A stretch of DNA of 64,000 nt from Lyngbya sp. HA4199-MV5 (GTDB lineage Bacteria; Cyanobacteriota; Cyanobacteriia; Leptolyngbyales; Leptolyngbyaceae). The notes under the pieces were generated by a model. That model had not been told where the DNA came from and ran no database searches. It worked only from the letters and a program-made list of their open reading frames with translations. The position numbers and the translations under genes were made by a program. Location of the stretch: positions 62,001-126,000 of the forward strand of contig JAHHHL010000006.1 in the NCBI GenBank assembly GCA_019359375.1, given 5' to 3'. Of the stretch, positions 1-7,146 are shown one piece after another (the stretch's first letter is position 1; each line of letters begins with the position of its first letter).

Positions 1-272
1 GGCTAAGGTTCATCCATACTGTGCTTCGATCGCCCCACTTTTCAGCCGTTTTCATTTGTCTTTGCCACACCCCACACCCGTCTTGACAAACCTGTGGCTT
101 ACTCAAGTGAGAATTGCTGTTATAGCAGCATGCAGGTTGGTTGGGACACGCCATTGTGGTCAACGCGCTGATGGGTAGAATTTTGCCTTCTGCCTTCTGC
201 CCTCTGCCTCCTGCCTTTTGCTATATTGCCTCACCTTCAATGCAGCCCATTGACTAAAACAGGTGCTTTCTT
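1..272. other. Intergenic left edge with a short STRR tract
   Basis: I see no convincing coding frame here. Positions about 186-222 hold a pyrimidine-rich tandem tract of repeated TGCCTTC/TGCCCTC heptamers, the STRR type common between cyanobacterial genes. A small inverted repeat (TGCTGTTATAGCA) lies near 115-128. The stretch presumably contains the promoter of the peptidase gene that follows, but no clear promoter was recognised. Confidence 0.5.
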
Positions 273-1040
273 ATGACTCAACTCAAAATTCTTTGCGATA
301 CCGCCCTCAAACCACAGCCGATTCAGTCCTCAAAGCTGGCGGCAGATCAGCTTCAATCTGTGAAGGCAGGCACTTTGCTCAACGTCAGTTCCTACGCGCC
401 CGCCAGTGATCACATTAAGGTGGCGCTGGCAGATCAAAGCTTTCAAGGCAAAAACACCTGGTATATCTATCAACGCCACGGCGCGCTTTTAGAAGATAAC
501 AAGGTGGTGTTCCCCAAGGCGGTGAAGCTAGCTGTGCCGTATTACGACCAGCTTGACAATACCGAAAACCCCTACGGGACGTGTAATGTCACCTCGATCG
601 CCATGTGTCTGGCGTATCTGGGCGCACGGCGCAACCATCCTGAACGGCGCTTCCCGGATGAACTTCAGGATTACTGTGAGGCAAATGGACTCGATCGTCA
701 TGTGCCCGACGTGTTGGCAAAGATTGTGCAGGTTTACGGCTGTCAGGATACCTTCAAAACCACTGCCAGCTTTGAAAACGTGAAAGAGTGGCTGATTCAG
801 GGCAACCCCGTTGTCGTCCACGGCTTTTTCACAGAGTCCGGGCATATCGTAGTCTTCACTGGCTATAACGCCAACGGATTCGTCGTGAATGATCCCTACG
901 GCGAACTCACCTACAACGGTCCCGGCGACAGCTACTACGACATCTACGCCAGTGGCGCAGGTCTGACATACTCATACAGATTGGTGTATGACCTGTGCTG
1001 CGGTGATAACCAGTTTTGGGTGCATTTCATCTCGAAGTGA
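273..1040 (+). CDS. C39-like (papain-fold) cysteine peptidase family protein
   Basis: A 255-residue protein. The second half resembles the Peptidase_C39_2 fold: a Cys in the context YGTCNVTSIAM (about residue 104), a His in GHIVVFTGY (about 191) and an Asp in VNDPYG (about 207) match the Cys-His-Asp triad of this papain-like clan. The first ~85 residues look like a small beta-rich domain, perhaps SH3-like, which could be a targeting module. There is no signal peptide, so the protein is probably cytoplasmic or exported by another route. The gene stands alone, convergent with nrdJ. The substrate is unknown. The peptidase fold is well supported; the physiological role is not. Confidence 0.75.
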   Translation: MTQLKILCDTALKPQPIQSSKLAADQLQSVKAGTLLNVSSYAPASDHIKVALADQSFQGKNTWYIYQRHGALLEDNKVVFPKAVKLAVPYYDQLDNTENPYGTCNVTSIAMCLAYLGARRNHPERRFPDELQDYCEANGLDRHVPDVLAKIVQVYGCQDTFKTTASFENVKEWLIQGNPVVVHGFFTESGHIVVFTGYNANGFVVNDPYGELTYNGPGDSYYDIYASGAGLTYSYRLVYDLCCGDNQFWVHFISK

Positions 1041-1165
1041 GGAGAGAGGGGAGAGGAGAGAGGGGTAGAAGAATTTTGAGTTAAAGCAGTTGTTAGTTGC
1101 TAGCTGTTAGTGCATGAGCCTTTCCTGACTCCTTCTAAAAACTAAAAACTAACAACCAACAACTC
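1041..1165. repeat. STRR-type low-complexity intergenic repeats
   Basis: Purine-rich GAGAGGGGAGAGGAGAG runs (1041-1065) are followed by TTGTTAGTTGCTAGCTGTTAG (1086-1110) and the inverse ACTAAAAACTAACAACC (1140-1160). The opposite-sense TTAGTTG and CAACAAC tracts could pair in RNA and may serve as a terminator between the convergent peptidase and nrdJ genes. The same motifs recur throughout the window. Confidence 0.7.
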
Positions 1166-1170
1166 CCTCT

Positions 1171-4100
1171 TCACTTCTTCTCCGGCAACATACACTTATC
1201 GCTATCGCAGCCAGCAGGACCTTCCGCCAGACTAAAGCCGGAGTCGTAGCGGCTAAGGGCGGCGTAGAAGTCGTTGGTTTGCTGCTTGGCTTTAACCTCT
1301 TGCTGGCGGCGATCGAAGGTTTCTTTGTCGATCTTCTCAAACGGTAGACGCGGAAAGGGTGCATCAAACCGAGCTAGAAGCGCGGCGCTGATGTAACCTT
1401 CGTCGTTGGCGATCGCTTGATAAATGCGCTGTGCCAAAGGTTCTACTTCGGCTTCGGTCAGCTCGATCGTGGCGCTGGTGTTATGTGCCGTGTAGTAGGT
1501 TTGCACCTGCATGTAGAAGTCGAACTGGGCGAGGGCAGAGAATTTTTCGATGGCGATCGTGTCCGCTCCGGGTAAATTTGCCCAGGACACTTCGACGGGG
1601 ATTTCGACCAACCATTCCGTGCAGCGAGGATCAAACGGATCGTTGAGCAGATTGCCAGTTTCGTCCTTGTCTGACTGCGAAGGCACAATGCTGTAGCCGT
1701 AGTCCAGACACGCTAAAGCAACGGGATCATTCTTACGGAAGGTGATACGGCGAATGAACCGCTGTGCTTTAGGCGGATGCCAACCGGGGCTGGCTCCTGT
1801 CAGTAAGGATTTAGTACCAGCGGGTTGAACGGTAGTGCAGCGATTGGGACGCTTCAGGTGATGGCGATCGCAATAGTCCCACACGGCTTGCTCCACCGTC
1901 TCTCGCCAGCGCGACAGGTAGGTTTGCTCTTGCTGTTTGAACTCTAAACCGGGTACGGTATCAGGTCTACCTGCTTCCCACCAGCGCAACCAATCCACCC
2001 CAAACGCATGGACGAAGAAATCGAACAGTCCGGTGAAGGAAACGCCGACGATCGGATCTAAATCGCGTGATGTTTGATAGCGCGGTTCGGCAAAGTGATG
2101 ATTTAGCAGTGCCGCAACCGATAGTGCAGCCGCTCTGAAGGCATCTGCCTGTTCTTCAAGATTACGGGGATCAAGCTGGTTGAGATGAACTTCCGAAAGA
2201 TTACAGTGAAAATCGGCACCCAAGATCTCACCGCAGGGATTCAGCCCGTAGCGTCCCAGCCGATGCTCTAACTCATCCTGGGGCATCGCAGGATTGTGTT
2301 GTTGTAACCATTCTGTTGCAGCGCCCTGATTGTAAGCCGTGAGAAAGTCAGCTTTGAGTTCAGGCGTGGTGAGCAGATCACGGTTAGAGCGAGCGATCGC
2401 TTCTGGTGCGTATTGAATGGCACCTTCACCGGAGTAGAACTGTTTGCGCACCGCATCCACACATTCTCGCTCGGTGGGCTTGTGGTGATACACGCGAGTA
2501 TGATTCGCCATCCGCAACGCATCGCGCTCAGGGTCAATGCGCCAGTTGCCTGCCTCGTCCTGCTGCCACAAATTATCCTTTGCAACGGCGAAGGCAGCAT
2601 CATCACTCACGCCTTGGCGCATTCCGGCACTGTTATGGGTCAGGTAGCCATCACAGTAAAAGCAATGGGCTTCCTCCACTTCAATATCGTAGGTTTGGAC
2701 GGAATCATAGCTTCCCACGCCCTTCACGGTCACAGGAATATCTAATTCAACCTCCGACTCAGCGATGTACCGCTCGTAGTTGGCATCCACTGAGCGAGAC
2801 CCTTGGAAGCCCATATCCCGCATTTCACTGTAAGTATAGGCTTCTCGCATCAAGACACCCGGCACGGTAAAACCGTACATTTTTAAGCCCTGACGGAGCA
2901 ATCCTTTGGCAGAATGGGGCGCAATGAGCGCGTTATAGCGTTCCTTCAACGCCGGGAGGGTGAGATTGTACTTCACCTGCCACCGGACTTCTTGCGGACG
3001 CACGATCGTGATTCTCCCAGCAATACCCAAGCTCGACAAAACGGCTCCTAGTTGCTGGACGAAGGAGCGGTAGACGGTGGTAACGAGATGAGGTGGTCGG
3101 TTGTTGATGGCTCCATCGCTATCCATCAGCCCTGCCAGATACGCCGATCGCACATCAATGCTTCCTTGCAAAATAAAAGCGGGAACCTGCAACGGTTGAC
3201 CTGGCTGCTTGATATAGCGTTGGAAATATTCTGCTAACCGGATGGAAGAACAAACTGATTTCGCCTTGTTTTCGCCGCGCACCGTCCCGTGAGTAGCCGT
3301 TAGCCCAAATAATGCTAGGGCAGCATCAATTTTATGTTGCAGTTGAGGCACATTGACGGTATCCAGTCCGTTCATTGCCCACTCAACCCGACCATAGGGC
3401 TTATTATGCTTATTTCGTCCCAGCGCAACATAGCCATCTCCATGAGTGAAGCCAATTAACCAGGCAACCTCTGATGTCAAGGAAGGGATGGTTAAAGATT
3501 TAACGGTACGGCTCTGGTCAGGACGAGTTTCCGTAAAATCGAGGGGTAACTGAGTAACGGTGCCAGGAAGGATTTGAGTATTATGCAGCAGTCGATCGCC
3601 TGTCTCAATATCCCCGGCTTGCTTCCAAACAATGCCGCCTTTAGCATCTTTGAGAATGGCATGACGGTGGTTGAGGGTCGATCGCAGTGGGGTCGCATTC
3701 GTTTCCAGTTCATAGACATCTTGAATCCCCTGATCAAACTTATCGACAACCTTACGGAAGCCTAGAGGAGTCTGAACCAGATCGCCCACCTGGAGATCCT
3801 TGATGGGAACTAACCCCTTAAAGGTATGCACCAGCGCGTTTTCAGGAAGACAGCGCCGAATGTTTCCAGCAACCACCGTCGCAGCGGCTTCGTCAATCAA
3901 CAGGCAGCATTCTACAGACGTAAGCTGACGATCGATCGCCTTATTCAGTAATGCCGCACAGCGTTCGTATAGCCCTGGTAAGCGAATGGGGTTTGCCATG
4001 CCGCCAAAGCCTTTCAACACTTCCCCTTCGGCGCGAACATCGCTGACGTTTACAGTGACGGAGACATCATCGGTAAAGCGATCGTCGGTGGAAAGCTCCA

Positions 4101-4722
4101 GCAAGGTTTTGTACGATTGCACCCACCCCTGACGGCTATCACCGACGAGAATGTGTACTTGATTGCCGTTAATGCTGGTCTGGGTGCGATCGTGCCGTTG
4201 AGCCGCAGGAGTCGTGCCAATCTCACCTTCTAGACTCACCAGCAACCGATTGCGAATGGCAGGTAATTGATTGATGTAGCGCGGTTCCAGAATGGCGCCC
4301 GTGCCACAACCCATCATGGCGAGATCCATCATCAGCCCAAAGGCTTGCCAGTCGATGACGTTGGTGCTGGTGCAGTTGTATGCCCCCGAAAAATTTTCGG
4401 GCTTGTTGATCCAGTCTGTACCGCCCACCCATAGCCAGCGACCGGAAGGCATACTCTTAAGCTGCGTCTGCATGTGCTGGATCAGGTCGGCTTCTTCACG
4501 CGTCAGCTTACCCAGTGCCACGAGTCCTTCGGTCGTCCGCTGAATAACTTCTGCAAGCGGTTCACGACGGTTCTCAATGCGACGGCTGTAAGTTCTGTAA
4601 AAGACAGGATTGGCAGTGGGTGCGGTTTCAGGAAACTGCCCAGACAGAAAGACGGAATCCTGCACGAGAGCAGGATTGGCTGGTTGGCTATTGGCACGAA
4701 CTTGATGAAGTTCTCGAACCAT
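1171..4722 (-). CDS. nrdJ: Adenosylcobalamin-dependent ribonucleoside-triphosphate reductase (class II), intein-containing
   Basis: Class II ribonucleotide reductase of the monomeric Lactobacillus leichmannii type, which reduces ribonucleoside triphosphates to deoxyribonucleotides using adenosylcobalamin. The 1183-residue product is host residues 1-290 and 698-1183 (776 in total, close to the ~740 of the family) around a 407-residue intein. Expected cysteines are visible: C117 in YNCTSTN, the thiyl-radical C830 in NPCGEI, C840 in FHCNLSE, and the C-terminal pair C1172/C1177 (CDSDKC). The intein lies between GNIRR and SAGMRQG. Splicing must occur for the enzyme to fold. No cobalamin riboswitch was recognised in the short leader. 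The ATG at 4720-4722 has no obvious Shine-Dalgarno sequence. Confidence 0.95.
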   Translation of the reverse strand: MVRELHQVRANSQPANPALVQDSVFLSGQFPETAPTANPVFYRTYSRRIENRREPLAEVIQRTTEGLVALGKLTREEADLIQHMQTQLKSMPSGRWLWVGGTDWINKPENFSGAYNCTSTNVIDWQAFGLMMDLAMMGCGTGAILEPRYINQLPAIRNRLLVSLEGEIGTTPAAQRHDRTQTSINGNQVHILVGDSRQGWVQSYKTLLELSTDDRFTDDVSVTVNVSDVRAEGEVLKGFGGMANPIRLPGLYERCAALLNKAIDRQLTSVECCLLIDEAAATVVAGNIRRCLPENALVHTFKGLVPIKDLQVGDLVQTPLGFRKVVDKFDQGIQDVYELETNATPLRSTLNHRHAILKDAKGGIVWKQAGDIETGDRLLHNTQILPGTVTQLPLDFTETRPDQSRTVKSLTIPSLTSEVAWLIGFTHGDGYVALGRNKHNKPYGRVEWAMNGLDTVNVPQLQHKIDAALALFGLTATHGTVRGENKAKSVCSSIRLAEYFQRYIKQPGQPLQVPAFILQGSIDVRSAYLAGLMDSDGAINNRPPHLVTTVYRSFVQQLGAVLSSLGIAGRITIVRPQEVRWQVKYNLTLPALKERYNALIAPHSAKGLLRQGLKMYGFTVPGVLMREAYTYSEMRDMGFQGSRSVDANYERYIAESEVELDIPVTVKGVGSYDSVQTYDIEVEEAHCFYCDGYLTHNSAGMRQGVSDDAAFAVAKDNLWQQDEAGNWRIDPERDALRMANHTRVYHHKPTERECVDAVRKQFYSGEGAIQYAPEAIARSNRDLLTTPELKADFLTAYNQGAATEWLQQHNPAMPQDELEHRLGRYGLNPCGEILGADFHCNLSEVHLNQLDPRNLEEQADAFRAAALSVAALLNHHFAEPRYQTSRDLDPIVGVSFTGLFDFFVHAFGVDWLRWWEAGRPDTVPGLEFKQQEQTYLSRWRETVEQAVWDYCDRHHLKRPNRCTTVQPAGTKSLLTGASPGWHPPKAQRFIRRITFRKNDPVALACLDYGYSIVPSQSDKDETGNLLNDPFDPRCTEWLVEIPVEVSWANLPGADTIAIEKFSALAQFDFYMQVQTYYTAHNTSATIELTEAEVEPLAQRIYQAIANDEGYISAALLARFDAPFPRLPFEKIDKETFDRRQQEVKAKQQTNDFYAALSRYDSGFSLAEGPAGCDSDKCMLPEKK
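2632..3852 (-). mobile_element. Intein with LAGLIDADG (DOD) homing endonuclease inside nrdJ
   Basis: An in-frame protein intron of 407 residues. It begins with Cys (CLPENALVHT, block A), has the block B TxxH motif (TLNH, host residues 349-352) and ends HCFYCDGYLTHN with the penultimate His and terminal Asn of block G; the +1 extein residue is Ser. The central part carries two DOD endonuclease motifs, LIGFTHGDG (about 422-430) and LAGLMDSDG (about 529-537), each with its acidic residue, so both splicing and homing functions look intact. Inteins in ribonucleotide reductases of cyanobacteria are known. Boundaries were checked by translating both junctions. Confidence 0.93.
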
Positions 4723-4760
4723 AGGTTAAGCGCTCACTTCTTTGAAACGGGGTGGGCTTG

Positions 4761-4777
4761 CTAGATGTAGCATCTAG
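4761..4777. repeat. Perfect hairpin upstream of nrdJ
   Basis: CTAGATG-TAG-CATCTAG is a 7-bp perfect inverted repeat with a 3-nt loop, about 40 bp upstream of nrdJ and 20 bp beyond the HEPN stop codon. It could end the HEPN transcript or act as an operator. It does not match the NrdR box that I know. Confidence 0.35.
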
Positions 4778-4795
4778 AGATCACAGTCTACACCA

Positions 4796-5134
4796 TCAGT
4801 AGAGTTGTGGATCAGTAGTGTTGTAGCACGAAGTGGACGAAATGGCGCGAATTTTGTGGCGTTTTCCGTCTTGCTGATGGTTCTCAATGAGATAGCGATG
4901 AAACTCAACGGGTACGGCTCCTGTTCTGGCAAGCTGCTGACCGAAGGCTGCAATAACGCCTGCGTGACTCGAAAAAGAAAGCTTTCTACTGAGAAGAAAC
5001 GCCGATGCCACGTAGAACATGGTGTAGTAAGCACGCGAAACGGCAAAGTCATAAAAGCGTTGTTCTGCCAGTAGCTGAGCCGCTGGAAGGCTTGCCTCTG
5101 CTTTACGAATTAAAGCAGTTTGCTCTGGGGTCAA
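4796..5134 (-). CDS. HEPN-domain protein, toxin-like partner of the MNT gene
   Basis: A 112-residue alpha-helical protein with the hallmark SRAYYTMFYVASAFLL segment (about residues 33-48) of the HEPN family (Pfam HEPN type). HEPN proteins next to minimal nucleotidyltransferases act as RNase-like toxins or their partners. The start codon overlaps the stop of the upstream nucleotidyltransferase gene by 4 bp (ATGA-type coupling), so the two are co-translated. The C-terminal ~25 residues (after RYLIENHQQDG) do not look like the usual end of the family, and a frameshift or decay there is possible. RYLIENH would satisfy an R-x5-H spacing, but I cannot say whether it is catalytic. Confidence 0.75.
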   Translation of the reverse strand: MTPEQTALIRKAEASLPAAQLLAEQRFYDFAVSRAYYTMFYVASAFLLSRKLSFSSHAGVIAAFGQQLARTGAVPVEFHRYLIENHQQDGKRHKIRAISSTSCYNTTDPQLY

Positions 5135-5475
5135 AGCAGAACGCCCTCACGACGAACGTTTAGGAGTAAAGGGCTTTGCTCAGTCCAATAGCGATCGACA
5201 GACATGAAAACACACGAGATGACAACCCCATAATTCAGTGACAAGGCTGCTGTGAGCTTTCCAGTTCGTGCAACTTCGTCACCAGGATTGACACAGCCGT
5301 TCAGAATCACAAGGACATCAATATCTGAGTCTGGGGTAGCATCGCCGCGTGCCTGTGACCCATACAAAACAAGCTGCTCCAGGCGATCGCCATACAGCTC
5401 AATCAAGTGTTGCTTAAGCCGACACAGCACGGCGTTCAAAGGCTCGCTAGAAAGATCCAACGGCGGAGACTGCAT
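5131..5475 (-). CDS. Minimal nucleotidyltransferase (MNT) domain protein
   Basis: A 114-residue protein with the polymerase-beta-type nucleotidyltransferase signature: GS (39-40) in LVLYGSQARGD followed by DID (51-53), the two acidic metal ligands. In MNT/HEPN modules the MNT protein is the antitoxin, and in the HepT/MntA case it nucleotidylates the HEPN toxin. It is first in a two-gene minus-strand operon with the overlapping HEPN gene. The start is the ATG at 5473-5475. The pairing and motifs are seen directly; the toxin-antitoxin role is inferred from the family. Confidence 0.82.
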   Translation of the reverse strand: MQSPPLDLSSEPLNAVLCRLKQHLIELYGDRLEQLVLYGSQARGDATPDSDIDVLVILNGCVNPGDEVARTGKLTAALSLNYGVVISCVFMSVDRYWTEQSPLLLNVRREGVLL

Positions 5476-5623
5476 TATTCACCTCTACAACTGCATATTG
5501 CCAATGTGGATGAATCCTCGCTTACCCATTCTACTGTGAGCCGTTGGGCGATCGCGCTGCTGAAGCGTTTGGCAGAGGGCGATCGCTCTGGCGGTAGTGT
5601 TTCAAACGTGTGGTCGGCGATCG

Positions 5624-5653
5624 ATAGGGACGTTACATGTAACGTCTCTACAG
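5624..5653. repeat. Copy 1 of a ~28-bp palindromic repeat (TAGGGACGTTACATG family)
   Basis: TAGGGACGTTACATG pairs with its near-perfect reverse complement CATGTAACGTCTCTA. The same palindrome recurs at 31033-31060 and 46620-46647. This copy lies between the MNT gene and the next minus-strand gene. Confidence 0.8.
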
Positions 5654-5696
5654 AAATCGTGAACAACATTTCTAGAACACCACCTACGTTGGGCAA

Positions 5697-6098
5697 CTAA
5701 ACCGCTTGTCCACTGGTGCTGCTGCTCGTTTGTTCGTCTGCATTTGCCTTTAAACGGCTTACGGTACTTCGGCGAATGCGCTCACTCTTACGGACACCGC
5801 CTGCCATTTCGTACTCGCGGCTGTTTTTGCCGTACTTGAACGCAACGCCAATCAACATCTGGTCTGCCAGGTCGCCCAGGGTCTTCTCCAAAGTATCAAT
5901 TTCGGTTTTGGAGGAATCGATGATGGCGAGAGCGGTATTGTACGCGTCCAGTTTGGCGCGGAGTTGTTCCATCTGAGCGGTGAGGTTGGCGAGGGTACGA
6001 ACATCCCCAAAATCCATCGTGGGGTCAACAGCTTTCAATCCGGCAGAGCGGAGTTCGACGTTTTCAAGCATCCGAGAGGTACGTTTTTTGCGGGACAT
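5697..6098 (-). CDS. Conserved hypothetical coiled-coil protein
   Basis: A 133-residue hydrophilic protein. Residues ~35-80 form heptad-rich helices (LTAQMEQLRAKLDAYNTAL...), consistent with a coiled coil. A block YGKNSREYEMAGGVRKSERIRR (in two parts, about residues 90-111) is basic and looks like a conserved signature that I associate with uncharacterised cyanobacterial proteins. There is no signal peptide or membrane segment. The frame is uninterrupted and starts with ATG at 6096-6098. The gene is alone on the minus strand between the MNT/HEPN pair and a gene-poor repeat zone. No function can be given. Confidence 0.6.
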   Translation of the reverse strand: MSRKKRTSRMLENVELRSAGLKAVDPTMDFGDVRTLANLTAQMEQLRAKLDAYNTALAIIDSSKTEIDTLEKTLGDLADQMLIGVAFKYGKNSREYEMAGGVRKSERIRRSTVSRLKANADEQTSSSTSGQAV

Positions 6099-6276
6099 TA
6101 AGATACAAACCTGCTAAAGAAGATGGACAAGATCAGCATGGCTAACAGGTAAAGGTTTTGAGAGCCGCGAACTCCGCAAGCTTGTGTATGGGTTCTGAGA
6201 AGAGTTTGGCGATCGGGTCGTGCTTGTACGGCGGTAGTGTACGGATGTGGTTGATGCAACCGTTACAGAACTAGAT

Positions 6277-6354
6277 GTAGGATGTGTTAAGCGTAGCCGT
6301 AACGCATCAAATCTTTTAACAGCATGGGTTACGCTATCGCTAACCCATCCTACA
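6277..6354. repeat. Dispersed repeat with ATGGGTTACGCTATCG core, copy 1
   Basis: GTAGGATGTGTTAAGCGTAG at the left is followed after a short spacer by CATGGGTTACGCTATCG and CTAACCCATCCTACA (6323-6354). The ends (GTAGGATG and CATCCTAC) are inverted repeats, so the unit can fold into a long hairpin. A second copy with the same right half lies at 6817-6882. This repeat type is frequent between cyanobacterial genes. Confidence 0.7.
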
Positions 6355-6395
6355 GGTCATGCTGTCTGCTACTCAGATGTGGCGATCGCACCCTT

Positions 6396-6584
6396 GTACT
6401 TTACAAACGCTTTACCGTAAGTAACCACAGCTTTACCGTAAGTAACCACAGCTTCATCGTTACTAACCAACGCTTGAGTGTAAGTCACCAACGTTTGAGC
6501 GGAAGTCACCAACGCTTGAGTGTAAGTCACCAACGCTTGAGCAGAAGTCACCAATGGCTGTGCGGAAGTAACCAATGGTTGTAC
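6396..6584. repeat. 21-bp tandem minisatellite, nine units
   Basis: Nine consecutive 21-bp units with the consensus start GTAAGTCACCAACG run without interruption from 6396 to 6584. Because the unit is a multiple of three it is open in frames on both strands. The minus frame gives a 7-residue repeat of the type VTSAQAL/VTYTQAL/VTYGKAV, and the plus frame gives (V/L)SxSHQR-type repeats. It may be the relic of a repeat-protein gene or a simple minisatellite. No start context or flanking domain supports a gene. Confidence 0.8.
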
Positions 6585-6816
6585 CGAGGTGAGGATCGGG
6601 TGAGCGCAAGTAGAGGCAGAGAAGTATGATCAGCAGCGGATGAGCATCGGATGAAACGGATAGCTAGTGGATTGAATCAGCGATCGATCATCCACGACCT
6701 CCGGTTTTCGCTCTGTTGCAAACTGATGTGCCACTTTTCAGTCATTGGCAAGGTGGGCAATGCACACGTTACTGAGCAGTACTAAGTAGGTGGGGCGAAT
6801 TAAATACAAGATCCAT

Positions 6817-6882
6817 GTAGGTTGGGTTAAGGTACGAAACCCAACGCCCGCATGGGTTACGCTATCGCTAACCCATCCTACA
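6817..6882. repeat. Dispersed repeat with ATGGGTTACGCTATCG core, copy 2
   Basis: GTAGGTTGGGTTAAGG ... AAACCCAACG forms the left hairpin and CATGGGTTACGCTATCG plus CTAACCCATCCTACA the right half, the latter identical to copy 1 at 6323-6353. The outer ends GTAGG/CCTAC are inverted. Likely a non-coding, RNA-foldable repeat. Confidence 0.7.
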
Positions 6883-7146
6883 ATTGATTCCACCTAGCTA
6901 CTTGCTGAACAGTACTCAACGGTGCAACGACAGTTCGGTGGGACGATCGTGCAGCCGTTCTCGACGGTGGCACTACTGGTTTCGACCGCCGCACCTCGCT
7001 CTAGCGGCAATTGGGCATTCAAGCCCAGGGAAGTTTAGATGAATTTGTTGTAGTAAGAAGAAATCTGGAATATTCATGCGTTTGCCAACGTCACCATCTA
7101 AATTTGGGTTGGCTCAAATCACCATGCTGATAGTTGAACGCACGCT

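Larger units (their letters stand above)
6099..7146. other. 1 kb gene-poor zone with several repeat families
   Basis: No gene is supported here. The zone holds two copies of an ATGGGTTACGCTATCG repeat (6277-6354 and 6817-6882) and a 21-bp minisatellite (6396-6584). The remainder (6590-6815 and 6883-7146) shows no recognisable coding sequence or RNA. Several short ORFs on both strands come from the minisatellite. Confidence 0.6.

Noticed and set aside
4723..4795. A cobalamin riboswitch before nrdJ
   Set aside because: The leader is too short and I see no conserved B12-box sequence. The only structure is a 7-bp hairpin.
6396..6584. A CRISPR array
   Set aside because: The 21-bp units are contiguous with no unique spacers and no cas genes nearby.
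6324..6629. Short proteins encoded by the minisatellite on either strand
   Set aside because: Both strands are open only because the unit is 21 bp; there is no start context or flanking domain.
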